Positions 22,806-36,099 of a DNA stretch of 64,000 nt are shown here, one piece after another. Below the pieces are notes generated by a model, which did not search any database, was not told the origin of the DNA, and worked only from the letters and a program-made list of their open reading frames with translations. Origin of the DNA: Paramecium pentaurelia (taxonomy: Eukaryota > Ciliophora > Oligohymenophorea > Peniculida > Parameciidae). Within the stretch, counting starts at the first letter, position 1; each line of letters begins with the position of its first letter. Location: assembly GCA_905183005.1 (NCBI GenBank), contig CAJJDO010000134.1:17841-81840 (forward strand), in the 5' to 3' direction. The translations under genes and the position numbers were made by a program.

Positions 22806-25457
22806 ATGAATTAATCATATACTCGAATAGAGATAAATTTGGAAACAGTTGAAACTATTTGGATTCAACAAACAGGATTTTTGGAGAGGATTACAAAATA
22901 AAGTAGAGTCAATTTCTATTACTTTAAAAATATGATTATTTTGGAAGGTATTGGTTTCTATGTTAAAAAGGTAAAATAAATTAATGTAATAATGCTGCTA
23001 AGATAATTTGTCAGAAAGTTTATGAAGATTTTATAATGCAAATTGAGTAATTTCATAATGAAGAAGAGATCTAACCATTTTATTAATTATTTTAATAACC
23101 CCAATATAGAGAATTATGCTAAAACAACCAAGGATTTCGAATATATTCAAAATAATCCTTGATGAAAGAAATTTAAAATATGATGTAGCAAGGATATTAA
23201 CCTAATTATCCTGTTCTACCATAACATTTTATAATAACATGGTTTCCTAGAACAAATATGTTTTACATATAATAATGTATCTATAATATGATTGGTTATT
23301 AATATAGTTATTAGGGTTTGAAATAACAATTCAAATACCATAAATAATTGAACATTACTGTTTTAGAAGCAATATCAATCTATCTAATTTTGGATGTGTA
23401 AAATATTATGAATTAATTTTCATCAATTATTGAAATCAATTAAATACCAAATCAATGTTTCTTGGTTATCAAAGCAAATAATTAATAATCTTTTTAAGAT
23501 GTATTAATGATTTTAGATAATCATTTGGTAAATAATTAATTCTGGCCTATTACTTATTTAGAAATGAAATTAAGTTCTAATAAACTCTTTTGTTTAGAAA
23601 AAACTATAGATGATTAAGTAAGAACTACATCAGGTGTTAAGATATATTCATATGATGAAGTATTACATGAATCATAGAGATTAGATAAAATATTTGATAT
23701 AAATTTAAAACAAATTATAATTGAAAGATACTGTATCTATTTAATTGATTAATATAGGTTCTGATTAAATATTTGTATATGCTGATCAAGATAAGTAAGC
23801 TGAAATAACAGATTAAATTATTTAAATTGTAAGAAAACCAAAATAGAATATACGAGTAGATTAAGAAGATAGATTTTAATAATAATAATTCTATTATAAA
23901 GAAACTTCAAATAAACTAATTAAAAATAAAAAAAAGGCTAATTAAAAAAAACGATTTCCTTTTATAGACAATCATAGAAAATCGTATTAGGATCAGTTTC
24001 AATTTTATGACTAAAAATAATTTGAATTACAAAAGAATTCACATATATAATATCCTAATAAGACGTTTAGAGAACAAACTATATAGAATGAAGATTAAAA
24101 TAATTAATTTGATGTACATAATTAATTTGATTCAAATAATTAATTTGATCCAAATAATTAAATTGATATACCGTTAAAAAACTATAAAAAGTGTACTAAA
24201 AACTTTGATATGCCTAAAAGGACAATATAAAATAAAAAGAAATAAAAGCATAACTACCAAAGATAGGAAATAATGGATATCTCTTTGAATAATGCAGATG
24301 TAAAAATATATCAAAATACATATAATTATTAATATTAATAATAATAATATTAAGAAGAAGAGAAATCTTCTTAGCTTTTATAAGTAGAAGATTTAAATAA
24401 ATCAATTCAATGTTAAGTAATTAAAATAGAACTATTTTAATATTAAATAATTTATACTTAGAATAATCTTTAAAGTAATAGAAAAATTAACTTTAAAGAA
24501 TTAAAGAAATCATTTGAAGAGTTTCAAAATATATATTATAATTTATAACATGAAATTCTATTATAATTTGATACTGATAGTATAATAATGAATATTAAAT
24601 GTAAATAATAAGACGAGATAAATTTAATTAAATAGATTTTTCATAAATATTTTTTATAATCTATGTATTTTGTAACTTAAAATTCAACATAAGCATTGAA
24701 TTTAGTAGATACTTTGAAATAAAATTGCAAAGTAGAATATTTTCCAACTAAAACAGAGTTATCAGGATTTTTGAATGAATAATAATTTAAAGAGTTAGAG
24801 TTAATTCTTAATGGTTAACAATTGGCTATCAAAATTAATAATTATTCATATAGGCATCAATAATTCTTAAAAGGGAAATTTAATGATTTTATGAATTAAT
24901 AGTCTAGTAATTAGAATTCTTCAATCTTAGATATATCTAAATAAGGTACAAATAATACAAAGGTAATTATAATATCTGAAGATTAATTGAAATATTTATA
25001 ATAAGAATTTCCAGATTTGGAAGCATGTTAATTGAGAAAATTCAATTAGTATTTTGATTTGGCCTTTTATTTTGTATAGATTGAAGATATTGAAGAAATT
25101 TTAGAGAATGCCAAGGTTGAATTTAAAAGAAGAAATGAAATATATGTTAAGGATTAAGTTTAAATGAAGAAACAAGAGAATTAAAAAAAAGGTTGGATGA
25201 TATAATTTAAGAATGATTAAAATTATGAAGCTTCAGAATTATATTGTTATAATATGATGGAAGCGTTTTATACTGAATTACTAAATGATATAAATGATAT
25301 TTAAATGAATATAGAAGAATATTAAGCTAATTAGAATTTATCAATGTATTATGAAGCCATTATTGAGTTGGGTGATAAAGTATTGAATCCCAATGATCCT
25401 GATAGTATTGAGAAATTATTATTTAAATCAGATTTTAAATGTATATAAATAGTATGA
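22806..25457 (+). CDS. Large protein of an unrecognised family, paralogue 1
   Basis: Three exons (introns 22948-22970 and 23733-23757; 23 and 25 nt) give 867 residues. The N-terminal ~150 residues align by eye with the next gene: a hydrophobic strand, LEGKINQCNNAAKIICQKVY, then a Q-rich linker and FIITWFPRT. The L-E-G-x-x-x-x-x-x-A-x-x-x-[IA] phrase is reminiscent of the end of a KH fold, but no GxxG loop is present. The middle is a long N/Q-rich region with three imperfect NQFD repeats (~24114-24165). The C-terminus alternates beta-like strands and helices (EFPDLEACQLRKFNQYFDLA). It has no catalytic motif or membrane segment. Function unknown. Confidence 0.75.
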
Positions 25458-25696
25458 TTATTAATAGTCTAACCAAAAATGATGAGTCGAATAGATTAGC
25501 CTTAAGGAACATTTATCACACTCTGGATTCGTAATTAGGAGGATAATTTGAGTTAAATGTAAATGATTTAAAAAAATAAAATCCTTCCTAGGTATTTGAT
25601 TGATATTTATATTATTTTAGAGGTTATATCCAGAAAAAGTGATAATATAAATATTATCAGGAAAATATAAAAATAAAATGATAATTTATATATTAA

Positions 25697-28166
25697 ATGA
25701 AGGGCTTCGAAATTGAATTAGATTTAGATGCTGAGCATATTATGTGGATGTACCATCTAAAATTCTTCATTGATTTAAAAAGAAAATATGAAACATTTGT
25801 GAAATTCAGAGGAAATAAGGCATTTTTAGAAGGAGGAGATTAGCTTAGGGTTTAATGTGCAGTAGAGGATGCCTTATTTAAGGCTAAGAGTGAATTTATT
25901 TATGATTTTTTGATGCAATCAAATAATCCTGAAGAGAATTATGGACCATACTTGGAATTGTTAAGCAATTAGAAATATGAATAGATTAAAAAAGAATACT
26001 ATGGATTATTCATATTTACTAAAAGGCAATTCATGTAAATAAAGTAAGATATGATTGATAAATTTGGGTACTTAAGAAATTGGTCTAGACAATACCCTTA
26101 AAATTATGTGATAATATTCTTGCCTTCTAGCAAGCAATCTTAATTAATTTAGAGAATATAGGATTTAGTTAGACATATTAATAATAATATTGATTAAGGG
26201 ATTACACCATAAAGTTCAAAATATTATAGTTATAGAAATAGAGATTTGGCATAGAGAAATGTTTATAAAAAGATTTATTAAATAAAGATGAGAGATTTGT
26301 AAGCAATACAAATATTTTTAATATTTGATATAAGAAGAATGGAAGAGTATTTTAAGGTGTCTTTTACTTTAAAAGATTATCATGATTATGTGATATTGGT
26401 GATTTAAGGATCATCTGATATTGGATGTTAGGAAGCAATGTCAACATTAGAGAATCATTTGAAACATAAGATTTTATTTTAGATATAAAAAGAATAAGAT
26501 AATTTATTTAAAGGAACAGAATGGAAAATAGTAAAAATTGAAGAAATAGAATTAATTGCCAATAGATTAGATTAATGTTTTGAGACAGAAATTTTAAAGA
26601 GGATGACTAATAATTTTTAGAAAAATGATTTCATATTTACAGATATTAAATAATGGAATTATTTTAGATAAAAATAAATGAATGAAGAGAGTAATTAAAT
26701 ATCTAGATTGACAAATAGTTATTATTAAAGTGAAGTTGATAGATAGATAGACAGTGAATTAATATAATAAGATATTAGTGGAATAGGATAATTAGAATAA
26801 GAGAATTAGAAAGAGATATTTCAATATAAAAATAATCAAGATGGTGATTCTGATATAATTATATAGCCTATAAATTAGTAGATTAACAAATAAGAAATCA
26901 TTTAATAGATAGATAATCAATCATCAGAAGAAGAATAATCTGATATGAAATAATTAAAAATTATCAAAGATCACAAGGTTGAAACTTTATAGGATAAAAT
27001 AATAATTGAGTTTTTTAATTATAAGGAGAAATCTAAATTATATCTCTTTCTTAATAATTTTGATGAAGGATAATTCCAATCAGATTTTGATGCATATTGT
27101 TCAAATAATTATATTTTTCCATATGTCATTCAACCTGATTATAGTCAATAAAATTAATTGAAGTTTATAGTAGAGATTTTCACTAATGATGATAAAAATA
27201 ATCTTGATTAAATAATAGATTTCTTAGATCATTATATGAATTGTTAGATTATGTTGGGAATCAAGAATATTTAATAATTGTAATAAGTGGATTAAGAGGA
27301 GTTAGAAGAATTATGTGATGATTACAATTGTAATTTAAAAATATATAATTGTGATCTAAGTGCAAAATAGGTAGGATGGTAGGAGATTGATGCTTAACCA
27401 TAAAAGAATTAAAATGGAAAAGATACTGTCTTTATATTTTCAAATGTAATGCATTGTTTTATAGAATAATTAAAAGACAAAGTGAATAGTCTTAATTAAT
27501 TTAGTAAAAAAAGCATTATCACTTTACTCTTTTAATCTTAATTTGAATTTGCATATAAATTAGGTGAAATTAAGAAGCTTGATAAATTTGGTCAATTTCA
27601 TTTGGATGATTGTTATTGGGTTAAAATAACAGCCAAGAATCCTAAAGAAATTATTAATAATATCAAAGAGAATGATTCAAAAATATTTAAGACAATTTTA
27701 GGGAAATAACCTTTATGTTAAAATGAAGCTATTGTATTAGGTAAAGCAGATGAGAATAGAGAATTTTATGATGTTTTTATTCCTGAACTCTATTGCAAAT
27801 ACTATGAAAAATTAAGGAGTGATTATTTAGAACATCAATATTTAGAGGAAGAATGGAAATAGGTAAAAATTGAACCAAATGAAAAATCATTTTTTATAGA
27901 TGTGACAGATTTAGAAATACCACCTACTCATTTAGAACCAATAATTGAAGTGATTGCTAAATTTGAAAGTATATTTATTATTGTTAATTTTTTTTTAGGA
28001 AAAGGTAAAGTGATTGAAAGTATTACTAATTTATAGAAAGGTGTCTATTTAATTGGAAAAACTAATAATGTAAATTCTGATACATTTGAGTTGACCATGA
28101 ACAATCATGTTATTAGGTATTTTTAATAAATTAATTTCTATTAGTTCCATAATAAACATTAAATGA
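25697..28166 (+). CDS. Large protein of an unrecognised family, paralogue 2
   Basis: Three exons (introns 27969-27998 and 28117-28144) give 803 residues. It starts 239 bp after paralogue 1 and shares its N-terminal layout: EIELDLDAEHIMWMYHLKFF, FLEGGDQLRVQCAVEDALFK, then FIYDFLMQ and YVIIFLPSSKQ at matching spacing. An acidic, glutamine-rich linker occupies ~330-430. The C-terminal half has repeated alpha/beta units of similar style (QDKIIIEFFNYKEKSKLYLF; DCYWVKITAKNPKEIINNIK). It may consist of several KH-like or ferredoxin-like modules; that is inference from alternation of strands and helices only. No known domain signature was found. Confidence 0.75.
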
Positions 28167-28194
28167 TTAATATATATAACTATTATAATCAATT

Positions 28195-31100
28195 ATGCAT
28201 TTTAACAATTAAATATGGGCCATTTTATGGAAGAATATGAAGATGACCAATATGAAAGAATTTGGTAAAGAGCTCTTTATACCATCAATAACAGTGTTCG
28301 TGTTATTGATGGTATAGAAAGGTGAATAAGGTACAGGTAAATTGTTCATGTCAATTTTGGTACCTGTTTACATTCCATCTTGTTTTGTTGGATTATGTAG
28401 ATAGTTGTTAGTAGAATATGTTAATGAGAAATCAAATAAATATAGAGATTTATATAAAGTATATAATTGTAATCTTAAAATTAGATTATGGGTATGAAGT
28501 TGTAAAATTATAGAATAGCATGGTTTATTACATATATAATAAAGAGTTTAATTATAGGTTCATTGATACTCATAACATTATTGTATAAAATGAATTTCCA
28601 ATAATCACTTGAAATAGTGTTTTGCTTTATGTTATTTATTTTGGCTTAAGTTGGATAGACTTTATTATTATCTACATTTTTCAGTAACTCTTAATTAGCT
28701 GGAGAATTTGGATCATTCTTTTAAACAATCCTATCTACATTCTATTTTGCATCTTTATATTAAATGGAATATTTGGTTTTTATTTGTCCATAATCAATTA
28801 TTTCATTTTACTTGATGAATATATTAGATAATAATAATGTAGAAAATATTACTTTTTATTGTATTCTAAGTTTATCAATCCATCTTTTAGCTTATTATTT
28901 TTTATTTAATCTATTAGAAGAAGAATGCATGAAGAGTAGGAAATGTTTATGGAGAAGATAGAATAAGACAGATTATGTTTAATTAGAAGATCAAATGGAG
29001 GTAATAAGTAGAATATATAAAGATGAGAAGATAATATGATGAAGAGGGTTTAGCATTTACATCTATTGAAATTGTGAAGTTATTTAAGTAATATGGTGAT
29101 GTAGTTGCTGTTGATAATTTGAATCTAAAAATCTATTCACAATAAATACTTTGTATTTTAGGATAGAATGGTGCTGGTAAAACTACTATTCTTAATATAT
29201 TAACTGGATTATTAGAAAAAACTAGTGGCAAGATTTTATATTTTGGTAAGAGTTTTGATAAGAAAAGAGATGAAATATAAAAATTAATTGGATTTTGTCC
29301 ATAAGAGAATTTATTGTATGATTAATTAACTGTATATGAAACATTACAATATTAAAGTATGATGAGAGGAATTGATTCAAATTCAGATATTGATATGTGG
29401 TTAAATCTAATGTAATTACAACAATATTCTAATTATAAGACTCATGAATTAAGTGGTGGAAATAAACGTAAATTATAAATTGCCTTAGCTTTGGTTGGAG
29501 GTTCTTAAATTATATTTCTTGATGAACCAACTGCCAGTATTGATCCTGAATCCAGAAGATAAATTTGGAAAATATTGAAAGATATCAAATAAATTAATAA
29601 AACACTTATTTTTACTACTCATTTTTTAGATGAAGCTGAAGAATTGTCTGATCGTATAGCTATTATGAAATAAGGATAAATTAAAATTTATGGATCTTCA
29701 GAAAATATAAAAAAAGAATTAGAAGTAGGATTTACATTAACTTTTGGGAATATTTAATCATCTGAATAATAATCACAAATTAAATAATTATTTAATGAAT
29801 TAGAATGTTCAAGTGGATCTCAACTTGAATATGACAATATTAAATATATCCTCAATTAAAATCAACTATTTTCAATTGTTGAAAGAGTTTATGAATTGAG
29901 TAACACATAAAATATTAAAATACAATTAATATAAAATACTTTAGAAGCAGCCTATTTAAAATTAAATAAAGATAATTTAGAGGATGATAAAATAATCAAA
30001 GAATACTCATTCCCAATAAAATCTACAAATGATATTAAAACTAAATAATTATTCTAAATATCTGCTTTATTATATAAGAAGTATTATGTTCTCAAAAGGA
30101 ATTTTGCTTTGTAATTGATGTTAATCTTGCCTATGCTTATCTTATTATTAGCTTATCTTTTTGGATACCAATTATTATAAGGTTAAACATAGATATAATT
30201 ATTTGTATCTCTATTTATATCACAATCATTCAGCCTTAATTCATCTATATTTATAAATACACCAATACTTGAAAGAGAACTCAAAATTAGATAATAATTA
30301 AAATAAATGGGTATGTCTTAATTTACATACATATTTGGAACATTCCTTGGAGATTACTTTATTATTTTAATTCTAACTATATTCATATATATTCTATCAC
30401 TCTAAATTGAAATGCTATTATCATCAGAATAATTGTTAATTACTTTAATTTTATTTGGATTATCAATTATTTCATTCTCTTATGCAGCATCCTTTATGTT
30501 CAGTTCAAATCAAAGTGCTATTAAGATATTCCCTGTTTTTAATTTATTATTTTGCTATTTTCTACCATAAATGATTGAACTTCAACTTCAAAATCAATTT
30601 ACTGAATTATTTGCATACATGTTCCCTCTTTATGCCTTAAATTTAGCATTAAAAGATGATAGACAAGATTATTCTATATATTTTATAGTCTAATTCATCT
30701 TTTATATGTTTCTATATTATATTTTAGAAAAACAATTTATTTTATTCGAAAATAGATAGGATTTATAAGATAGGAACAATAAGTTATAAATTCAAAATAT
30801 TCAATTTGGATATACTCAAAATAAACAAGTATTGAAATCAATTGATCTTTAATTGTCTCCATAAAAGATATTATCATTACTTGGTCCTAATGGAGCTGGT
30901 AAAACTACACTCATTCAATTAATTACTGATTGTCTTAAATCGAATTGGGGAAGCATAATGTATAATGAAAATACGATTATTTCATCTTGTTAACAATCTT
31001 AAGGTTTATGGGAAGATTTAACAGCTGAAGAAATTCTGTATTTATTTGCTAGGATCAAAGGAAGTATTAGAAATGTAAAGAATGAAATTTCATAAATTTT

Positions 31101-31668
31101 AAGAATACTTTCTATAAAAGGTAAAATTGTTAATATGTCTGGTGGTCAAAAGAGAAAGGTTGCTTTGGCTATAAGTTTGATTGGAGATAGTAATATAATT
31201 ATACTTGATGAACCATCTAATGGTCTTGATCCAATTTCAAGAAGAAATCTCTAAAATATGATCTAAGCTCATGTCTAAAAAAGAAATAGTTCTATAATAT
31301 TAACTACTCATGATATGGATGAAGCTTAATATTTAAGTGATAATATAAGTTTTATAATCAATGGATAATAGCCATTTCCTTAATAAAGTGTTACATAATT
31401 AATTGAATAATATGGTAGTGGAATCTTGTTAAGTATTAGAGTTAAAAATAAAGAGGCTTTAGATTAAGTGATTTAGGCATTTCCATAAAATCAAAAAGAG
31501 GGATTATTGATTGTCATCAAATTGGGAAATGATTATGATGTTCCTTAAACAATTAGAATATTGAAAAATTTATGTTAAGAAGATTTAATTGGATCATTTA
31601 CTATAAAATAAGCAAATTTGGAATAGGTTTTCTTGAGACAATGCCGAAAATAATATAATGAAGATTGA
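28195..31668 (+). CDS. ABCA-type ABC transporter, compact
   Basis: Three exons (introns 28459-28484 and 29001-29022) give 1141 residues in TMD1-NBD1-TMD2-NBD2 order. The start at ATG 28195 captures the ABCA-like opening IWAILWKN. NBD1: Walker A GQNGAGKTT, signature ELSGGNKRK, Walker B IIFLDEPTAS, H-loop TTH. NBD2: GPNGAGKTT, MSGGQKRK, IILDEPSNGLDP, TTHDMDEA. Both sites look catalytically complete. The large extracellular loop between the first two helices of each ABCA half is absent, so the protein is about half the length of human ABCA1. Such proteins move lipids or sterol-like substrates. A perfect 16-bp inverted repeat lies inside the first exon. Confidence 0.92.
28278..28316. repeat. Perfect 16-bp inverted repeat inside the ABC transporter gene
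   Basis: Arms 28278-28293 (TATACCATCAATAACA) and 28301-28316 (TGTTATTGATGGTATA) are exact reverse complements around a 7-base loop, GTGTTCG. The stretch encodes the first membrane helix of the transporter (IPSITVFVLLMV), so the palindrome coexists with a plausible coding constraint. Confidence 0.9.
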
Positions 31669-31715
31669 GTATGTAATATATATATATATAAAGTTATTTT
31701 TAATTTTTTTAATTT

Positions 31716-34418
31716 ATGTTGATCAGCGATTTTTTGGTTGCGGCTAAAACAACAAAATAAACTAAAAAAGACATTTAACCAACTGAATAATAGCCTAAAT
31801 AGAAGAGGAAATTGAAACTTACTAATACAGTGTTTGAACCTTCTATTCATAGTTTAAAGGAATTTAAATTTGATGATGAAAATGATGAACAATAATAAAT
31901 TGAATAAATTGATAAATTAAGTAATGCTATATAATTATAGCCCATGCTTAATATTATTAGATTAAACACTCCAAAAACAACAACTTCACTTAAAAAATTA
32001 ATTGAATAATAAGAAGAAGATTAATTAACTAGACATCTCAAATTTAGATAAGAAGATGTTAGTTATTTATTTACATTATTACTTAATGAAACTAAATCTT
32101 AAATGAAAGAATTGAAAGATGATTATTAAAGTGAGAATGAATATTTACAATATTTTTTACCTCCATTTATTAATGAAACACTTGCTTATGTTAAAAGTAC
32201 AGCAGAAGATATGGCAAAAAAATATAAAAATCCATCATTACCATTACCTTTAAGATATTAATTAATTATAGATAGAAAAAACACTATTCTAGGCAAATAT
32301 TTAGTTTTAGAAGCTGTTGAAGGAGATTTTGATTAAGCTGATAAATATACATGGAAAAAGACATGTATTAGTGAATACTTTGAATTTATAGCTGCAAAGA
32401 GTTACATTGTATAAATATTCATTAGAAATGAAAGAGAATATGTTAATTTATTAGGAATTATTTCTAAATAAGAATCAAATAGAGATAAAAATTTAATTTA
32501 TTTACCTTGGAATTCAAGAGTCATCAATTCTCTTAAAATCCCTAATATTGTTATAGAATATGACAATAAAAAATAAAATATTTATTAATTGAGATAATCA
32601 TATGTACCTTTAACATATCCTAATTTTGATGAATTGTATCCTTATCAATTTTTAGTGCATTTAAATCCCATTTTCTCACCTGCCACTTATCTTATTGAAC
32701 TCAAAGCTCTACTCAATATTGGTAAATCCAAATATTTAAATTGTTTATTATATCCATAAAATTATATTGAACCTCATCCTTTGATGAAATCATCCTATGA
32801 ATTTGGAATTCCTCTTTTGTAACTTACAGAGGAATATCTCAAAAATAATAAAAAATTCAATCAATCCTAAATGAATGCCATTAGACACTCAACCAATTAT
32901 ACACATCCCTTTACTTTGATTAATGGACCTCCTGGTACTGGTAAAACATATACATCTATGGGGATTATGAATATTGTTATGCAAAGAATGAATTAACTTA
33001 AAGAGGATAGTATTATTTTAGCTTGTGGTCATTCAAATACTGTTATAAATGATTGGGTTAGAAAAATCAATAAGGAATTTTCAAATGCAAAAGTAATGAG
33101 AATAGGAGTTGCTGAAAAATCAGATCCTGATATTTATGATTATTGTTTAGAAATTAAAACATAAAGATAATTCTTTATGAAATTTACTCCAGAATATGAG
33201 AAAAAATCAATTTGTGAATTAATTAAACCTAATAAATAAAAGTATGATCAATTGACTCTTATTCATATCAAATAAAAAATCTCATAATTGAATGAGAAAA
33301 TTTATGATTTAAAAGATTTTTATGATGATTTAGATCCATAATAATAATTTTCAGTTGATACTGATTTATATAGATTGGAATCATAAAAAAAAGACTTGAG
33401 AAGATTCTACTCAACTCTTGTTTAAATTCTAGGATAAAATAAGGAAACCTATAAATAAATGATGTTAAACAATCTATAAGGTATTTAAATTGTTGTTTCT
33501 ACATTAACTAGTTGTGCATCTTCTTTACTTGAATAATATATGGAGGATAAATATGTCTCCTTATGTATTATTGATGAAGCTCCTATGTGTTTTGAACCTT
33601 CTACACTCATCCCCCTCTCCAATCATAAGATCTATAAATTAGTACTTATAGGAGATCATCGCCAACTTGGCCCAGTCATTTATGATAATACAAATGCTTG
33701 TGAATACAATTATAATAGAAGTCTTTATGAGAGACTTCTATAAACAACTTAACAATATATTATGCTCAATATCCAGTATCGATCAATGCAAAATCTTAGT
33801 ACTGTCACATCTCAATTTTTCTATGATGGTAAAGTGCAAGATTCAGAATCAGTAAGTAAAATGATATTTCCTTAATATTTATCAAACAAATTGAATAATT
33901 CCAATAATTTTCTATTTTTCGATGTTCATGGTGGTACCCAATTTAACAGCAATAATTCACTCTTCAATGAATATGAAGCTTATGGAGTCTTCTATTTAGT
34001 TTGTTACTTATTATAGGATTATAATAACCAAAATGAAAAACCAATTTCAATTATTACTCCTTATCGCGCTTAGGTCAAATTAATAAAAAAATATCTTTAT
34101 AAATTCAACCCTCAAATCTTAGATTATGTTGAAATTGATACCATAGATGCCTTTCAAGGAAAGGAAAATGATATCATGATCATATCACTTGTTCGAAGTG
34201 AAGGACTAGGATTCTTAACAGACTATAGGAGAGCAAATGTAGCCACATCAAGAGCACAATATGGATAATTTATATTTGGAAATTCTAAGGCTTTGTTAAA
34301 TGAGTAAAGATTATGGGGTCCATTACATTAATATTTATATTAAAGAAAATAAATTAGAATTTTTGGAGACAAAGAAGCCCATGATCCAAATTATTTCTAG
34401 AAAATTTTAAGTTAGTGA
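31716..34418 (+). CDS. Upf1-like superfamily 1 helicase
   Basis: A single exon of 900 residues. SF1B motifs in order: Q-motif region SQMNAIRHS, I GPPGTGKT, II IIDEAPMC, III GDHRQLGPV, IV QYRS, V TIDAFQGKENDIMIISLVR, VI RRANVATSRAQ. This is the DNA2/NAM7 group that includes Upf1, IGHMBP2 and senataxin. The N-terminal ~400 residues contain a beta-rich stalk-like region, and a coiled-coil insert of about 150 residues sits between motif I and motif II. No CH zinc domain (Upf1) or R3H domain (IGHMBP2) is seen, so it could act on RNA or DNA. Motif II reads DEAP instead of the commoner DEAG/DEAA/DEAT. Confidence 0.92.
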
Positions 34419-34647
34419 ACATGTATATTATATTTAACTTAATATTGTAATTATATTCGTAAGCATTCACACTTACTAGGTTGTTTCTTCATCTAACAAA
34501 AAATGAAAATCTAACTTATATATTAAATTATTAATTTATATGAGAACTTTGTTCTTTCAAATATTTATAAAATAATTTAAGTGAGAATATACTATATATA
34601 GTAATTAGATATTCATTTTTTAATCTAATTTTTGTGTAAGACAACTA
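34419..34647. other. Intergenic region after the helicase gene
   Basis: AT-rich, with no ORF or structure seen beyond a short run TATATATAG near 34592. Confidence 0.4.
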
Positions 34648-35313
34648 ATGATCGAAGTGGTTTATTGTAGAGACCATGTAATTTAAGTTGATATTATTAT
34701 TTAAGGAATATATCGGCATCCTGGGGATTATTTTTTATTTAACACTCCTTCTGTTGTTAATTGCATAGTAAATAGTTTTAGAGATTATGAATCAATCTAG
34801 ATTTCATATAAATTTGTTGTTCAATGCTTTGTTTTTGTTAAAGCTTTTGCATTTTTATTAATTTATTTATATTTAAACAAATTCAAGATAAAATATGAAT
34901 TTATATAATTAATAGTGCATAAGAATATATATTTATGTAACTGTATTTTTCTTTTTGTTTTGTGTTGTTAATCTAAACATTCTTAAGTTTTCCACATTGG
35001 ATTTATACAATAATTTATAAATAAATTGTATTTATTTATAATAGCTAAAAATCTAAGAATTAATGTTGCTCTATAAATGAATAAATATTAGATACTATTT
35101 CAGTTGAACAATACTGAATTTCAGGAATTCTTCTAGGTAAACAGACTTGTTCAAGCATTTTCATAAATAATTATTCACCATATAATCAAAAATGATAACG
35201 AAGGTATTAAACCTATTTTATGTGTAATGTAATCTCTAATTGAAATAAATTATAAAAAAATGAACGATTTTGAAAATATTTTTAAATAAAAACTGCTTAA
35301 TATAAAAAAGTGA
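34648..35313 (+). CDS. Hypothetical protein, weak
   Basis: ATG 34648 to TGA 35311 is open for 221 codons without an intron. Parts look protein-like (GIYRHPGDYFLFNTPSVVNC, then an alternating polar C-terminus VNRLVQAFSQIIIHHIIKND). The middle is hydrophobic and Phe/Leu/Tyr-rich (FVFVKAFAFLLIYLYLNKF), compatible with one or two membrane segments or with translated junk. No family recognised. In AT-rich DNA with one stop codon an ORF this long can arise by chance, so confidence is low. Confidence 0.3.
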
Positions 35314-35374
35314 TAGTTTCTTTGGAATATATTAATCAAAATAAGCTTAGATATTATATTCAATAAAAGAAAGG

Positions 35375-35947
35375 ATGAAAAGAATTTAAATTGATTGTCT
35401 AAATGATTAATTAAATACTTTTTATTACTTAAGTATTTTCAGAAAAACAGAATTTCTATTTTATTTTAAACTAGAACACTTTAAGAAATTCTAAGAACAA
35501 AAAAAATATACATCGTTATTAATTATAGTTTATCATTAATAGTAAAAAAGCTTAATAAGTTTATTTAAATATGTGATTATTAGAAAACTTGCTCGTAATT
35601 TAACCAATATCAAATCAATCTCTAATTTCTATTATTCTAAATAATATTCAATTTACTTCATTGCTCACAGAAATTAATATAAATTTTAGGATATATATCA
35701 AGAATAAATTTAATTACATAAAGAGATATTAGAAGAGGAACTAGATATTGTAATTAAAAGTAAAGAATCGATTTCATTCACATAATAGATTAAAAATATT
35801 TATCACTTTATTAAATAACAAATAGATAAATTAATATTTAATCTCAAAAATAATATAGTTTTTTAATTAAATATTAATTAACAACATTCTATTATTTAAA
35901 AAATTCCATTTATAATTAATTTGTAAAAAATAAGAGAATAAGATTGA
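35375..35947 (+). CDS. Hypothetical protein, weak
   Basis: ATG 35375 to TGA 35945, 190 codons, no intron. Composition is more protein-like than the flanks: charged helices (LHKEILEEELDIVIKSKESI), YVIIRKLARNLTNIK and a C-terminal QKIREQD. No domain recognised. A second frame is also open for about 190 codons over the same DNA, which weakens the case. It could be a remnant of the same lost gene as the preceding ORF. Confidence 0.35.
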
Positions 35948-36099
35948 CATGCAAATTATGAATATATTGTTATTGTAATTATATTTATAATTGTTTTCTG
36001 ATAAACTCTTTAATTAGTATGTTCAATAATTAGAGTGATATTTATAACATCAAATTAATAATTAATTTTTAATAATAATTTTCATCCGTTAATAATTTA

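Noticed and set aside
22806..23200. Canonical KH domain in the tandem paralogues
   Set aside because: The strand-helix pattern is suggestive, but the GxxG loop is missing, so I kept the family unnamed.
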